NCBI GenBank assembly: GCA_017428525.1
Contig: JAFRQQ010000002.1
Span: 124,001 to 188,000 of the forward strand
DNA: 64,000 nt
Source of the DNA: Clostridia bacterium
GTDB taxonomy: Bacteria > Bacillota > Clostridia > Oscillospirales > Acutalibacteraceae
Direction: 5' to 3'
Part shown: one piece after another, positions 32,346 through 42,800 of the stretch
How positions within the stretch are numbered: position 1 is the stretch's first letter
Layout of the letters: each line of letters starts with the position of its first letter
Notes under the pieces: model-generated
The model's database searches: none
What the model saw: only the letters and a program-made list of their open reading frames with translations
What the model was told of the DNA's origin: nothing
Position numbers and translations under genes: made by a program

Positions 32346-33581
32346 ATGCACTTTAAAAAACGCCTGGTCGCCATGCTGCTGGCGCTGACTCTGTTTGTGA
32401 CCGGTCTGGTCTGTGTTCCCGCCTCCGCGGCCGGCAGACGCAAGACCCGTCTGTCCCCCGACGCCGTCAGTGTGCAGACAGTCAGTCAGTACCGCGAGCT
32501 GCTTGAAAAAGGGTATCCGACGATCACAACAGAGCAGTTTCTGCGCTTTACGAAAGCGCTCAGCTTCGTGCGCCGTCTGCTGACCGGGCGCGTGTTTTCT
32601 CCGGCAGAATATTACAATCTGACCATGAGCGAGGAGCTGAGCCAGCTTTGCGCCTATATCTGCGAAAATTCCGGCCTGGATATCGAGGCGCTGCTTACGC
32701 ACTTGCCGGAAACCAAGCAGATTGCGGAGCTGGTCGTGGATTCCTTCGGCATTGACACCGTGGCGTTCCGTGACAAATGCTTTGAGGAGCAGATGCGTCT
32801 TTGGGATGAGGGGCGGCACGCCGAATCCAACATCCTGTTTTTCCTCGGCGTTTTCTTCAGCATCATGGAGAGCTGCGAGGTCTACACGATCCCCACGGAG
32901 GATGCGAACGTCGTGGAGGTCGTGCTGAAGATTACGTACCGCGACGGCGGCGAACAGATCCTGCACCCGAATCTCTTTATCAATACGGAAACCGGCGAGG
33001 CCTTCGGCAAGGATGACCGCGGCATGGTCAACGTCGGCTTCAACTGCTCCATTTACGACCTGATGACCTATGCGACCGTTCACGCCTGGCAGCGGGAATT
33101 CGGCTTCATGCTGTTCTATGACCTGTTCTGCTATTCCGTCCCGATCGTCTTTGCCTACAATACCCGCCGGTTCAAATTCGACTATGCGGGCAAGGACTGG
33201 ATGATCCAGATCTGGAAGGGCAAATATGTGATCACCAACGGCTGCGAGGTCGGCGTTTACAACCGCCCGGCCGGCCGCATCGGCACCTATTACGACTGCG
33301 CCTCCGACGAGGAAATGATGACCATGTCCATGGAGCTCTGGCACGGCGACGAGCTGATCCTTAAGGACGGGCCGCGTCTGCACTGGTGGCTCAATGCGTT
33401 CAAGATGGGCAAGACGATGTATCTTGCGCAGAGCATGACGCTGAAATTCACCATTGACATGCCGGATCAGGAGATGGTGGACGCCTTCCTGGCGTCGGTG
33501 GAAAAGGAATACCATCATGACGTCACCGCCGTTGCGGACGGGCTGACCGTCAGCTGCGAGTGGGCGGCCGTCGATTATTAA
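32346..33581 (+). CDS. DUF4474 domain secreted protein
   Basis: 411 aa with a signal peptide (MHFKKRLVAMLLALTLFVTGLVCVPASA-A). The C-terminal half (about residues 215-405) is DUF4474, recognised by RRFKFDYAGKDWMIQIWKGK, EVGVYNRPAGRIGTYYDC and the WHWWLNAFK-like block HWWLNAFKMGK. The family is restricted mainly to gut Firmicutes and has no known activity; the fold may bind or cut cell-wall or membrane components. Residues 35-205 are helical and family-unassigned. The gene has its own promoter and precedes an M28 peptidase gene by 49 bp. Confidence 0.85.
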   Translation: MHFKKRLVAMLLALTLFVTGLVCVPASAAGRRKTRLSPDAVSVQTVSQYRELLEKGYPTITTEQFLRFTKALSFVRRLLTGRVFSPAEYYNLTMSEELSQLCAYICENSGLDIEALLTHLPETKQIAELVVDSFGIDTVAFRDKCFEEQMRLWDEGRHAESNILFFLGVFFSIMESCEVYTIPTEDANVVEVVLKITYRDGGEQILHPNLFINTETGEAFGKDDRGMVNVGFNCSIYDLMTYATVHAWQREFGFMLFYDLFCYSVPIVFAYNTRRFKFDYAGKDWMIQIWKGKYVITNGCEVGVYNRPAGRIGTYYDCASDEEMMTMSMELWHGDELILKDGPRLHWWLNAFKMGKTMYLAQSMTLKFTIDMPDQEMVDAFLASVEKEYHHDVTAVADGLTVSCEWAAVDY

Positions 33582-33630
33582 AAAGGAATACCCGGTCGGT
33601 GCGCAGCCGGCCGTCTAGGAGGATATAGAA

Positions 33631-35112
33631 ATGAAAGAAAGCAGCGCAAGCTACGCAAAAGAAGCCTATGCCATCATCCGCCACGCGGCGGAAGAGATCG
33701 GCGCGCGGTTGCCCGGCTCCGAAAACGAACGGAAATTCGCAAACTACATGGGCGACAAGCTCCGCGCCATCGGCGTCGAGCCCAAGAAAGAGGAATTCGC
33801 GGTCTCCCCGCGCGCCTCGATCGGCGGCATCCCCTATGCCGGCTGGGCCGGCGTGATCCTTTGCATCGCCTCGTATTTCGCAAGAGCGATCCCGTATCTC
33901 TGGTTCCCCATGGCGGCGCTGGGCCTGCTCACGATCCTCTGGCTCGTCTTCAGCGTCTTCCTTTACAAGCCCTGGTTTGACATGTTCTTCAAGCAGCAGG
34001 TTTCGCAGAACGTCTACGGCGAGCTCAAGCCCGAGGACGGCGAATATGATTACACGATCATCCTCTCCGGCCACACGGATACGAGCTGGAACTGGAAGCA
34101 TTCCGAGCATGCCTACAAGTATAAGGATAAGCCGATTCTCGGCATCCTCGCGACTTACGGCAAGGTCGGTCTGGGCGCGATCAGCTTCTTTGTGATGGCG
34201 TTCTATTCCATCTTCCAGGCCGTGATTTACGGCGGTGTGATCTTAGGCGCGCAGTGGGCCGAGATGGCGCTCTCCGGCAGCCAGTATATGCAGTACGGCC
34301 TGCAGCCGCCGGCAATCGCCCTTTTCTATGCGTCGCTTGACCGGTGGATGCTGTTTGTGCCGATCCTCTGCTGCATCTTCTGCTTCTTCGTCATCATGTG
34401 GGCGGATCCCCATCCCGAGAACGCCTCCCGCGGCGCAATGGACAACGCCAGCGGCATCGCGCTTTCCTATGAAGTGCTGAAATACTTCAAGGAGAACCCC
34501 GAGCAGATGCCCCCGCGCTGCCGCATCATCGACCTCAACTGCGGCTCCGAGGAAGCCGGCCTGCGCGGCTCGATGGCCTTCACCGCCGAGCATAAAAACG
34601 ACGATCTGGTGCAGAACGCATGGAATATCAACATCGATTCCGTTGCGGACAAGGACTATTTCGAGGTCGTGATTCAGGACGACTGGCAGTTCACCCGCTT
34701 CGATACCGATATGGAGCAGATGTTCAAGGATACCTTCGCGGAGCTCGGCATCGAGAGCAAGACGAACGGCTGCATCCACAACCCCGTCGGCGGCTGCGAC
34801 AGCACCCCGATGACGAAGGCCGGCATCAAATCCGTGACCTTCGCGGCGCAGAATCCGATCCTGACCTATTATTACCACACCTGGCGCGACATGCCGGACC
34901 GCTTTGAGGAGGAGACCGTGGGCAACGGCTTCGACGTGGTCCTCGGCGTGATCGAAAAAATCGCGGCCTTCCAGGCGGTCAACGGCTACAACGGCCCGCA
35001 GAAGAAAGTGAAAAAAACGCGCCCCGCGGTTCAACCCGTTGTGTATGACGACGTGCAGGAAGCCGCGCAGGACGACGTGCAGGAAGACGTACAGGAAGAT
35101 ACGCAGATCTGA
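33631..35112 (+). CDS. M28 family zinc peptidase with an internal membrane insertion
   Basis: 493 aa. Two-zinc aminopeptidase ligands are complete: H148 (SGHTD), D271 (AMDNASG), E307/E308 (GSEEAG), D336 (NIDSV) and H416 (YYYHTWRD). Hydrophobic segments interrupt the fold: two around residues 70-112, one or two around 180-210, and one around 240-257 (LFVPILCCIFCFFVIMW), so it is a membrane-embedded or membrane-anchored relative of the soluble M28 enzymes. No signal peptide. The acidic tail repeats DDVQE-like units. An AGGAGG site precedes the ATG. Substrate unknown, likely small peptides at the membrane. Confidence 0.85.
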   Translation: MKESSASYAKEAYAIIRHAAEEIGARLPGSENERKFANYMGDKLRAIGVEPKKEEFAVSPRASIGGIPYAGWAGVILCIASYFARAIPYLWFPMAALGLLTILWLVFSVFLYKPWFDMFFKQQVSQNVYGELKPEDGEYDYTIILSGHTDTSWNWKHSEHAYKYKDKPILGILATYGKVGLGAISFFVMAFYSIFQAVIYGGVILGAQWAEMALSGSQYMQYGLQPPAIALFYASLDRWMLFVPILCCIFCFFVIMWADPHPENASRGAMDNASGIALSYEVLKYFKENPEQMPPRCRIIDLNCGSEEAGLRGSMAFTAEHKNDDLVQNAWNINIDSVADKDYFEVVIQDDWQFTRFDTDMEQMFKDTFAELGIESKTNGCIHNPVGGCDSTPMTKAGIKSVTFAAQNPILTYYYHTWRDMPDRFEEETVGNGFDVVLGVIEKIAAFQAVNGYNGPQKKVKKTRPAVQPVVYDDVQEAAQDDVQEDVQEDTQI

Positions 35113-35173
35113 TTTCGGTTTTTCGGGCGGCGGCTGAGAATGCCGTCGCCCTGTTTCTTTCGGAGGACTTTTT

Positions 35174-36508
35174 ATGCTGACGATCAAAACGGCCGCCCGC
35201 ACGGCGCTGGCCAAAAGCGTTTCGGCGCTCTATACCGCCGCGTCCCTGCCGCATCGCGCGGGCACGGCGTCGCCCGCGAAAACGCCGGCGACCTTTCTGC
35301 CCGTGCTGCGCTTTGCCGCCTGCAGCGATATTCATCTGAGCGGCGATCCGGATTCCGCGGAGGCGCAGCGCTTCGCCGCCATGCTGGAAACGGTCTATGC
35401 CTATGCCGCGCAGCAGGCGTACACCGGCTTTGACGCGCTGCTCGTGGCGGGCGATATGACCAATTGCGGCGGCGAGGAGGAATACGACGTCTTCAACGCC
35501 GTGCTCAAGGCGCATCTGCGCCCGGAAACGCAGCTGCTGGTCGTGACCGGCAATCACGAATACATCCGCTACCGCAAGGTGGACGCCTCGCAGGGGAGCC
35601 GCGTGTTTGCGCGCAAAATGCAGCGCGCGGAGGATCTGCACGCGGTCATCAACGGCTACCATTTCATCGGCTGCTCCTACAGCGAGGACGGGCGCACCTT
35701 CAAAGCAAAACTCCCGTGGCTGGCGGCGGAGCTGAAAAAAGCCGCGGCGGAAAGCGGCGGGAAACCGGTCTTTTCCTTCCAGCATCCCGCCCCGTGGGCG
35801 ACGATTTACGGCAGCGCCGACTGGGGCGACGCCGATGTGCCGCGCATGCTGCGCAAATGCCCGCAGACGATCAATTTCTCCGGGCATTCCCATTATCCGA
35901 TCAATGATCCCCGGTCGATCTGGCAGGGCGGCTACACCGCGCTGGGCTGCGGCACGCTGAGCTATTTTGAAACGGAGCTGGACTGCTTCGCCGGCAATTT
36001 CCCCTATGAAACAAAGCAGGCGGCGCAATTCTATGTCGTGGAGGCGGACGCGCAGGGCAATGTGCGCATCCGTGCCTACGACCTGATCACGTCGCAGTGG
36101 TTCAATCTGGAATATTATCTGCCCGCGCCGGCCGGCAAGCGGCAGGATTATCTCTACCGGCTGCAAAAGCAGCGCGACCCCGCGCCCGTCTTTCCGCCCG
36201 AAACGCAGATCCACACGGAAACGGACGCCGAGGGGCATACGCTGCTGGTCTTCACCGGCGCGAAGGACGCCTTTGCCGTGGACAGCTACAAGGGGACGGT
36301 GCTGCGCGGGGGCGTGCCGGTGCAGTCCTTCAACTTTTCCGGCAAATACATGTATCTCTTTGAGCCGGACGTCTACACCGCCGATCTCGGCCTGCTCGCG
36401 CCCGGCAATTACACCGTCACCATCCACGCGATGAACTGCTACGCAAAGCTTTCAAAGCCGCTGGTGTTCCGTTTTCAGGTGCGGGCGGACAGGAAAAAGG
36501 GGAGTTGA
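35174..36508 (+). CDS. Metallophosphoesterase with C-terminal beta domain
   Basis: 444 aa. Calcineurin-type metal motifs in order: CSDIHLSGD (about residues 50-58), AGDMTNCGG (about 92-100), TGNHEY (about 123-128), FQHP (about 202-205) and FSGHSHYP (about 236-243). The last ~100 residues form a separate beta-rich region (YTVTIHAMNCYAKLS) like an immunoglobulin-type module. The N-terminus (MLTIKTAARTALAKSVSALY) is only weakly hydrophobic, so secretion is uncertain. Catalytic residues look intact; substrate unknown. The ATG follows CGGAGG, 61 nt after the peptidase gene. Confidence 0.86.
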   Translation: MLTIKTAARTALAKSVSALYTAASLPHRAGTASPAKTPATFLPVLRFAACSDIHLSGDPDSAEAQRFAAMLETVYAYAAQQAYTGFDALLVAGDMTNCGGEEEYDVFNAVLKAHLRPETQLLVVTGNHEYIRYRKVDASQGSRVFARKMQRAEDLHAVINGYHFIGCSYSEDGRTFKAKLPWLAAELKKAAAESGGKPVFSFQHPAPWATIYGSADWGDADVPRMLRKCPQTINFSGHSHYPINDPRSIWQGGYTALGCGTLSYFETELDCFAGNFPYETKQAAQFYVVEADAQGNVRIRAYDLITSQWFNLEYYLPAPAGKRQDYLYRLQKQRDPAPVFPPETQIHTETDAEGHTLLVFTGAKDAFAVDSYKGTVLRGGVPVQSFNFSGKYMYLFEPDVYTADLGLLAPGNYTVTIHAMNCYAKLSKPLVFRFQVRADRKKGS

Positions 36509-36512
36509 TTTC

Positions 36513-37286
36513 ATGCGCAAACGACTGTACGAGATCATTGAAGCCGCGCAGGAGGACGATAAATTCAGCGCAGCCTATGACTGGTTTATGATGGCGGCCA
36601 TTCTCATCAGCATTTTGCCGCTGGCATTCCACAAAGTGAACGCTGGGTTCATTCTGATCGACCGGATCACCGTGGTGATTTTTATCATCGATTATATTCT
36701 TCGGCTCCTGACCGCGGATCTGAAGCTGAAAAAAGGCGCCGCTTCGTTTGTGCTCTATCCCATCACGCCCATGGCAATCATCGATCTGGTGTCGATCCTG
36801 CCGTCGCTGACGATTCTCCACGGCGGATTCCGCCTGCTGAGAATCTTCCGCTTGTTGCGGACATTCAAGGCGTTTCGCGCGTTCAAAATCATACGCTATT
36901 CCAAGAGCATCAACATGATCATTGACGTGATCAAAATGCAGAGGAAGTCCCTCGGCACGGTCGCGGGGCTGACGGTCGCCTACGTGGCGTTTTCCGCGCT
37001 CGTGATTTTCAACGTGGAGCCGCAGTCGTTCGATACGTTTTTTGAAGCGTTCTACTGGGCGATGGTGTCGCTGGCCACGGTCGGCTACGGCGATATTTAT
37101 CCCGTCACCACGGTCGGCAGAATCGTGACGATCGTCTCCTCGGTGCTCGGCATTGCGATTGTGGCGCTCCCCGCGGGCATCATCACGGCGGGCTTCATGG
37201 AGCTTCTGCGGGAACAGTCAGAGGCGGCCCCCGCTGCCCCCGCGGCGGATGCGGCGGAATCGGCAGGGGAGCAGCCGGACGACTGA
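36513..37286 (+). CDS. Voltage-gated potassium channel (six-TM Kv-type subunit)
   Basis: 257 aa with the six-helix layout of tetrameric Kv channels. S4 carries regularly spaced positive residues (RLLRIFRLLRTFKAFRAF at about residues 111-128), and the pore loop holds the selectivity filter TVGYGD (about 190-195), followed by S6 (IVTIVSSVLGIAIVALPAGI). The C-terminus is a short Ala/Pro/Glu-rich tail without an RCK domain, so gating by cytosolic ligands is not indicated. It starts 4 nt after the phosphoesterase stop. It conducts K+ for membrane potential control; a terminator follows. Confidence 0.92.
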   Translation: MRKRLYEIIEAAQEDDKFSAAYDWFMMAAILISILPLAFHKVNAGFILIDRITVVIFIIDYILRLLTADLKLKKGAASFVLYPITPMAIIDLVSILPSLTILHGGFRLLRIFRLLRTFKAFRAFKIIRYSKSINMIIDVIKMQRKSLGTVAGLTVAYVAFSALVIFNVEPQSFDTFFEAFYWAMVSLATVGYGDIYPVTTVGRIVTIVSSVLGIAIVALPAGIITAGFMELLREQSEAAPAAPAADAAESAGEQPDD

Positions 37287-37310
37287 CCGCCGCCGACAAT
37301 ACAAAAAAAG

Positions 37311-37347
37311 AATCAGCGCATCGCCTTGTTCGGGCCATGCGCTGATT
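37311..37347. terminator. Bidirectional intrinsic terminator
   Basis: AATCAGCGCAT paired with ATGCGCTGATT; on the plus strand TTTCTT follows, on the minus strand a T7 run follows. It separates the convergent K+ channel and glycosyltransferase genes. Confidence 0.9.
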
Positions 37348-37357
37348 TTCTTATTGT

Positions 37358-38293
37358 TTATTTATCGTTTTTATATTTCCGTTTGGTGATATAAATCGGC
37401 CGCTTCTTTGTCTGGATATAGGTGCGGGCGATGTATTCGCCGATGATGCCGATGCAGAGCAGCTGTATGCCGCCGAGCAGCAGGATCAGCACCACGATCG
37501 TCGCGTAGCCCTCCACGTCAATCCCGAAGATCAGCTTCTGGAAGATGACGACGAACAGATAGATCACCGACAGGACGGAGGTGATCAGACCGATCACGGT
37601 CGCGACCCGCAGCGGCGCGGTCGTGAAGGCGAAGATGCCCTCGAGCGCGTATTTGAACAGCTTCCAGAAGGACCATTTGGATTGGCCGCTTGCGCGCTCC
37701 TGCGCCCGGTAGGGGATGAATTCGGTCCGGAAACCGACCCAGGAAAACAGGCCCTTGGAGAAGCGGAAATACTCATCCATGCGCAGCACGGCCTCGGCCA
37801 TCGGCCGGCGCATCGTGCGGAAGTCGCTCGCGCCCTGCACGAATTCGGTATCGGAAAACCGGTTGATCAGCCGGTAAAAGGCGTTCTTGAAGAAGACCAG
37901 CGCCTTGCTTTCGCGGCGGTCCTCCTGATAGGCGGCCACGCAGTCGATCTCCGGCTGCGCATCCAGCATGCGCACCATTTCGAGCGCGATGGCCGGACGC
38001 TGCTGCAGATCGGCGTCGATGATCGTCACATAGTCGCCTTCCGCTTCGGCGAGACCGGCATACATGGCGGCCTCCTTGCCGAAGTTGCGCGAAAAATCGA
38101 TCACTTTTACCGGGCAGTCCGCTTCGGCGCAAAGGGTCTGCAGCGCGCGGAGCGTGCCGTCGCTGCTGCCGTCGTTGACAAAAACCAGCTCGTAATCAAA
38201 GCCCGCCGCAGAAAAGTCCTGCCGCACCGTTTCATAGAACAGCGGCACGTTGGCTTCCTCATTGTAGCAGGGCACAACCAATGAAAGCTTCAT
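37358..38293 (-). CDS. Family 2 glycosyltransferase, GtrB/dolichyl-phosphate type
   Basis: 311 aa. The N-terminal GT-A domain shows VVPCYNEEANV (residues 6-16), FVNDGSSDGT (about 38-47) and the metal-binding IIDADLQQRP (about 94-103, DxD equivalent D-A-D). Two C-terminal membrane helices (VIGLITSVLSVIYLFVVIF and IVVLILLLGGIQLLCIGIIG) and YIARTYIQTKKRP place it in the undecaprenyl/dolichyl-phosphate hexose synthase group, which moves a sugar from UDP to the lipid carrier. It is 12 nt downstream of metK with its own GGAGG site, so it is under the SAM-I riboswitch of metK, an odd partner. Confidence 0.88.
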   Translation of the reverse strand: MKLSLVVPCYNEEANVPLFYETVRQDFSAAGFDYELVFVNDGSSDGTLRALQTLCAEADCPVKVIDFSRNFGKEAAMYAGLAEAEGDYVTIIDADLQQRPAIALEMVRMLDAQPEIDCVAAYQEDRRESKALVFFKNAFYRLINRFSDTEFVQGASDFRTMRRPMAEAVLRMDEYFRFSKGLFSWVGFRTEFIPYRAQERASGQSKWSFWKLFKYALEGIFAFTTAPLRVATVIGLITSVLSVIYLFVVIFQKLIFGIDVEGYATIVVLILLLGGIQLLCIGIIGEYIARTYIQTKKRPIYITKRKYKNDK

Positions 38294-38305
38294 GCAAGCC
38301 TCCGA

Positions 38306-39451
38306 TCAGACCCCGGCAGCGGCCTTGAGCGCCGCCGTGCGGTCCGTGCGTTCCCAGGGCAGCTCCACATCCGTGCGGCCGATCTGACCGAGCGCGGCGA
38401 TCTGCCGATAGATCGGGCGGCGCAGGTCGAGCGCGACGATGATACCCGCGGGCGTCAGGTCGAATTCCCTGCGCACGAGATCGGCGATCTCCGGGTCGGC
38501 GATCACGCCGGTGCCGAAGGTGTCCACAAACACGGAAACAGGCGCTTCCACGCCGATGGCATAGGCCAGCTGCACCTCGCATTTGGAGGCGAGCCCCGCG
38601 GCGACCACGTTTTTGGCCGCATACCGCGCAGCATAGGCCGCAGAGCGGTCGACCTTGGTCGGATCCTTGCCGCTGAAGGCGCCGCCGCCGTGGCGGGAGT
38701 AGCCGCCGTAGGTGTCCACGATGATCTTGCGGCCGGTCACGCCGCTGTCGCCGTTCGGGCCGCCGGTCACGAAGCGGCCGGTCGGATTGATGTGGTAGAC
38801 GGTGTTTTCATCCAGCAGAGCCGCCGGGATCGTGGGCAGGATTACCTGCGCGATGATATCCGCGCGGATGGTCTCCAGCGAAATCTCGGGCGCGTGCTGG
38901 GAGGAAATGACGACGGTATCCACGCGCACGGGATTGCCGGCTTCGTCATATTCCACCGTGACCTGGCTTTTGCCGTCCGGACGCAGATAGGGCAGCGTGC
39001 CGTCCTTGCGCACGGCCGTCAGACGGGCGCAGAGCTGATGCGCAAGGGAGATCGGCAGCGGCATGAGCTCCGGCGTTTCCGTGCAGGCAAAGCCGAACAT
39101 CATGCCCTGGTCGCCGGCGCCCAGACGGTCGACGCCCATGGCGATATCCGGGCTTTGATGATCCAGCGCCACCATCACGGCGCAGGTGTTGCCGTCAAAG
39201 CCCTTTTCGGAGCTGTCATAGCCGATGTCGCGGATCACGTCCCGCGCGATTGCGGGCACGTCGATCTTTGCGGTCGTCGTGATCTCGCCCATAACCAGCA
39301 CCATGCCGGTCGTCGCCGCGCATTCACAGGCCACGCGGCCCATCGGATCCTGCGCGAGGATTGCGTCCAGCACGGCGTCGGAGATCTGGTCGCAGATCTT
39401 GTCGGGATGGCCGCCGGTGACGGATTCGGATGTAAAAAAGCTGTGTGCCAT
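38306..39451 (-). CDS. metK: S-adenosylmethionine synthetase
   Basis: 381-aa enzyme that makes SAM from methionine and ATP. Signatures: [20 protein letters not shown] at the start (ATP binding, methionine loop), [16 protein letters not shown] (about residues 111-126) and [19 protein letters not shown] (about 252-270, the glycine-rich P-loop-like block). Normal length. It is the first gene after a SAM-I riboswitch and consensus promoter, so it is switched off when SAM is plentiful; a glycosyltransferase gene follows in the same transcript. Confidence 0.97.
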   Translation of the reverse strand: MAHSFFTSESVTGGHPDKICDQISDAVLDAILAQDPMGRVACECAATTGMVLVMGEITTTAKIDVPAIARDVIRDIGYDSSEKGFDGNTCAVMVALDHQSPDIAMGVDRLGAGDQGMMFGFACTETPELMPLPISLAHQLCARLTAVRKDGTLPYLRPDGKSQVTVEYDEAGNPVRVDTVVISSQHAPEISLETIRADIIAQVILPTIPAALLDENTVYHINPTGRFVTGGPNGDSGVTGRKIIVDTYGGYSRHGGGAFSGKDPTKVDRSAAYAARYAAKNVVAAGLASKCEVQLAYAIGVEAPVSVFVDTFGTGVIADPEIADLVRREFDLTPAGIIVALDLRRPIYRQIAALGQIGRTDVELPWERTDRTAALKAAAGV

Positions 39452-39503
39452 AAGGGTTCCTCTATTCTATAATTATTTTTGCCGTTTGATTGCCGCAGGG
39501 AAT

Positions 39504-39639
39504 AAAAAAGCGGTCGGGGCACTCCCGACCGGCGATAACGAACCTTATCTTCCGGCAGAATGCCGCAGGATTTGGCACCTTGTATAAAACAGGTTGCCGG
39601 GCTTCACAGGGCCTGTCCCCTCAGCCGCTCTTAATAAGG
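39504..39639 (-). promoter_or_regulatory. SAM-I (S-box) riboswitch with intrinsic terminator
   Basis: On the minus strand the aptamer runs from about 39639 to 39543. P1 is CCTTATT with the complementary ATAAGG near 39543-39548, and the S-box core TGAAGCCCGGCAACC, followed by AAGGTGCCAA...TCCTGC, is complete. The expression platform is the hairpin CGGTCGGG / CCCGACCG (39511-39531) followed by a T6 run on the minus strand. High SAM favours the terminator, turning metK off. Confidence 0.95.
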
Positions 39640-39658
39640 AAGGATTCAATTTTTCATT

Positions 39659-39687
39659 ATTATATAGCATTCATTTCGGTTTGTCAA
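39659..39687 (-). promoter_or_regulatory. Sigma-A promoter of the metK transcript
   Basis: On the minus strand TTGACA (39682-39687), 17-nt spacer, TATAAT (39659-39664); perfect consensus hexamers, 20 nt before the aptamer. Confidence 0.9.
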
Positions 39688-39747
39688 CAGGATTTTACGC
39701 TTGTTAACGGTTTGTTTTCATATTCCCGCGCGGCGCGCCCGCCGCAG

Positions 39748-39783
39748 AAAAAGCCGCCGCTTCGCAAAGCGCGGAACGGCGGC
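39748..39783 (-). terminator. Intrinsic terminator of the ABC transporter gene
   Basis: On the minus strand GCCGCCG...CGGCGGC hairpin followed by TTTTTCTG, 37 nt after the stop. Confidence 0.85.
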
Positions 39784-39820
39784 GGTGCGGAGTCTTCTTT
39801 TTGCGGCGCGGGGAGAGGGA

Positions 39821-42800
39821 TCACTCGGTGCGCAGGGCGACCACGGGATCCTTCTTCGAGGCCAGGCGGGAGGGGATCAGGCCGGCGATCAGCGTCAGGC
39901 ACATGCTGATGATGACCAGGATCGCCGCGCCGTTGAACGGCAGCTGCGCCACATGCGGAATGCTCGTCAGATGCCGGATCAGCGCGTTGATCGGCAGATT
40001 CAGCAGCAGCGTGATGCCGATGCCCAGCACGCCGGACACAAAGCCGACAATGAGCGTTTCCGCGTTGAAAACGCGGGAAATATCGCGCTTTGAAGCGCCG
40101 ATGGCGCGCAGGATGCCGATTTCCTTCGTGCGCTCAAGCACGGAAATATAGGTGATGATGCCGATCATGATCGAGGAAACCACCAGCGAAATGGCCACAA
40201 ACGCGATCAGCACATAGGAGATGATGTTGACGATTCGGGTCACCGAGGAGAGCAGCAGGCCGATATAATCCGTATATTTGATCGCGTCCTTCTCGTTGCC
40301 GGCGGCCTCGACGGTTTCATTGTATTTGTCGATCAGCGCGGAGATCTGATCCTTCGCTTCGAAATCGATCGGATAGATGCTGATTGTGCGCGGCGTTTCC
40401 AGCGACGTAACGCCGAGGATCTCCAGCGCTTCGTCATAGCTTTTCGCATAGGGCTCCGGCTCGGGCTCGGGCTCGGGTTCCGGCTCCGGTTCGGGCGCGG
40501 CAGGCGCCGGCGTTTGCGGGTCGGCGGCGGCCGGCGCTGCGGGATCCGCTGCGGGCGCGGCAGGATCTGCCGGTGTTTCCTGCGCGGCGGCATTCGCCTG
40601 CTGATTCACCATCACGGTCAGCATTTTCAGCTTGGTGGTTTTATCCATCATGCGCAGATAGTTGTAAGCGGTCTCGCCGTTGACATTGCCGACGCCCGCC
40701 ATCGGGTAGGCGGCCATCATTTCGTCCAGATAGCCGATCAGCTCGCGCCGTTCGCTCAGCGTCGGCAGATCCTTGAGCATCAGCTCGACCGTGCGTTTCA
40801 TCTTCGTGGCTTCCTCGCCGCTGTAATTTTCGTCAATAAAGGCGTAGATTTCGTCCTCGCTCATCGGATCGACATTGCTCAGATCAAAGGGCATGGTCGC
40901 CGTTTCGGCGGTCTGCACGGTTTTGACGGCGCCGGCAGCTTCGCGCGGCTGCGTGTCCGCAGCGGGCTGCGCGGCGGGATCGAGCGCGGGATCCAGCGCG
41001 GCGGAGGAGGAAGCGGCGGCGCCCTTATCCGTCTTGAACGGCAGGCCGGTGAAGACGTCCACTGCCGGGTTCGCTTTCTGCTGCTTGACGATCTCACAGT
41101 CGTTGGTCGCAGTGACCACATGCTCGCTCAGAGCGGGAAGATAGCCGATTGCGCCCATGGTCTGCACCATCAGGGAATCCTCCGCCGGACGCACGATGCC
41201 GACGATTTTGATTTCCTCGCCCTGCGCAACAAGCTGCGCCACATAATCGGCGTCGTCACGGCGGTCCACCCAGGTCTTCGTTTCCTCGTCATAGGTGAAA
41301 TAGTTCGGCTCGAGCACGATGCGGAAGCTGCGGTTCAGGATGTCGTCGTATTCGATCTCATAGCTCTTGCCGGTGTATTCGCCGCCGGTGGTCATCGCCA
41401 TCCAGGTGCGCATCATCTCTTCGCCGGAAACCACGCCGAGGCCCTGAATGGCCAGGTCGCTGATCTCGTTGTTTTTATCCACGATCAGCACGACCTCGTT
41501 GTATTCGGACGGCCAGCGCCCCTTGACGACTTCATATTGCGCATTCAGCAGGTTCTGATTGTTGATCAGCTCCTGCCAGGAATTGTAGTAGGTTTCCATG
41601 GTCGCCATCTGAGAGGAATCGATCTGCATGCCGCCGAAGCTCATGCCGCTCATCATGGATTCCATCATATCGATGATCGGGCTGGGATAGACCTGATTGA
41701 GCCCGTTTTCGGTGTCGGACGCGAAGATATTCATCTTGCCGCCGTAGGCATACTGAATGCTGCTGACATACTGATCGATCTCGCAGTCCTCGCTTTCGAG
41801 GAAGGCCTTGAATTTGGTCAGATCGTTCGTCCAGATCTCGGAGGTGAAGGATTCCATCATGCTCGCGGCCATGGTGTTGGAGTAGACCTTATCCAGGTCA
41901 TGCGTCACCTCCGGCGGCGTGATGCCGGTCATGCCGCCGAGCATGGAGTTGAGGTCCATCGTGGCGCTTTCGACCAGCACGGGGTAGGAGGTCAGGGTTT
42001 CCTGCTGAATCGAATCGATATAGGCCTGGAATCCGCTTGAGAGCGACAGGATCAGCGCGATGCCGATGATGCCGATGCTGCCTGCGAAGGAGGTCAGGAA
42101 GGTGCGCATTTTTTTCGTCAGCAGATTGTTGAAGGAGAGGGAGAGCGCCGTAAAGAAGGACATCGACGGCTTTTTCTCCTTGATGGCCTTCACTTTTTTG
42201 GAGGGCGCCGCGTCCGCTTTATCCGCCGGCGTTTCCGCCTCCGTATAAGGATCGCTGTCGGCGGTGATTTTGCCGTCCACGAGCCGGATGATGCGGGTGG
42301 AATACCGGTCTGCCAGCTCGGGATTGTGGGTGACCATAATGACCAGACGGTCGGCAGCGATCTCCTTGAGCAGCTCCATGATCTGCACGCTGGTGTCGGA
42401 ATCCAGCGCGCCGGTCGGTTCGTCCGCCAGCAGGATCTCGGGGTTGTTCACCAGCGCGCGGGCGATGGCCACACGCTGCATCTGACCGCCGGACATCTGA
42501 TTCGGTTTTTTGTCGAGCTGATCGCCAAGACCCACCTGATCCAGCGCTTCCTTTGCGCGTCTGCGGCGCTCCTCCTTGGAGACGCCCGTGAGCGTGAGCG
42601 CCAGTTCGACGTTGGAAAGCACGGTCTGGTGAGGGATCAGGTTGTAATTCTGAAAGACAAAGCCGACCGCGTGGTTGCGGTAGCTGTCCCAGTCGCTGTC
42701 CTTGAAATCCTTGGTGGAGCGGCCCTCGATGATCAGGTCGCCCGTCGTATATTGATCCAGGCCGCCGATGATATTCAGCAGCGTGGTCTTTCCGCAGCCG

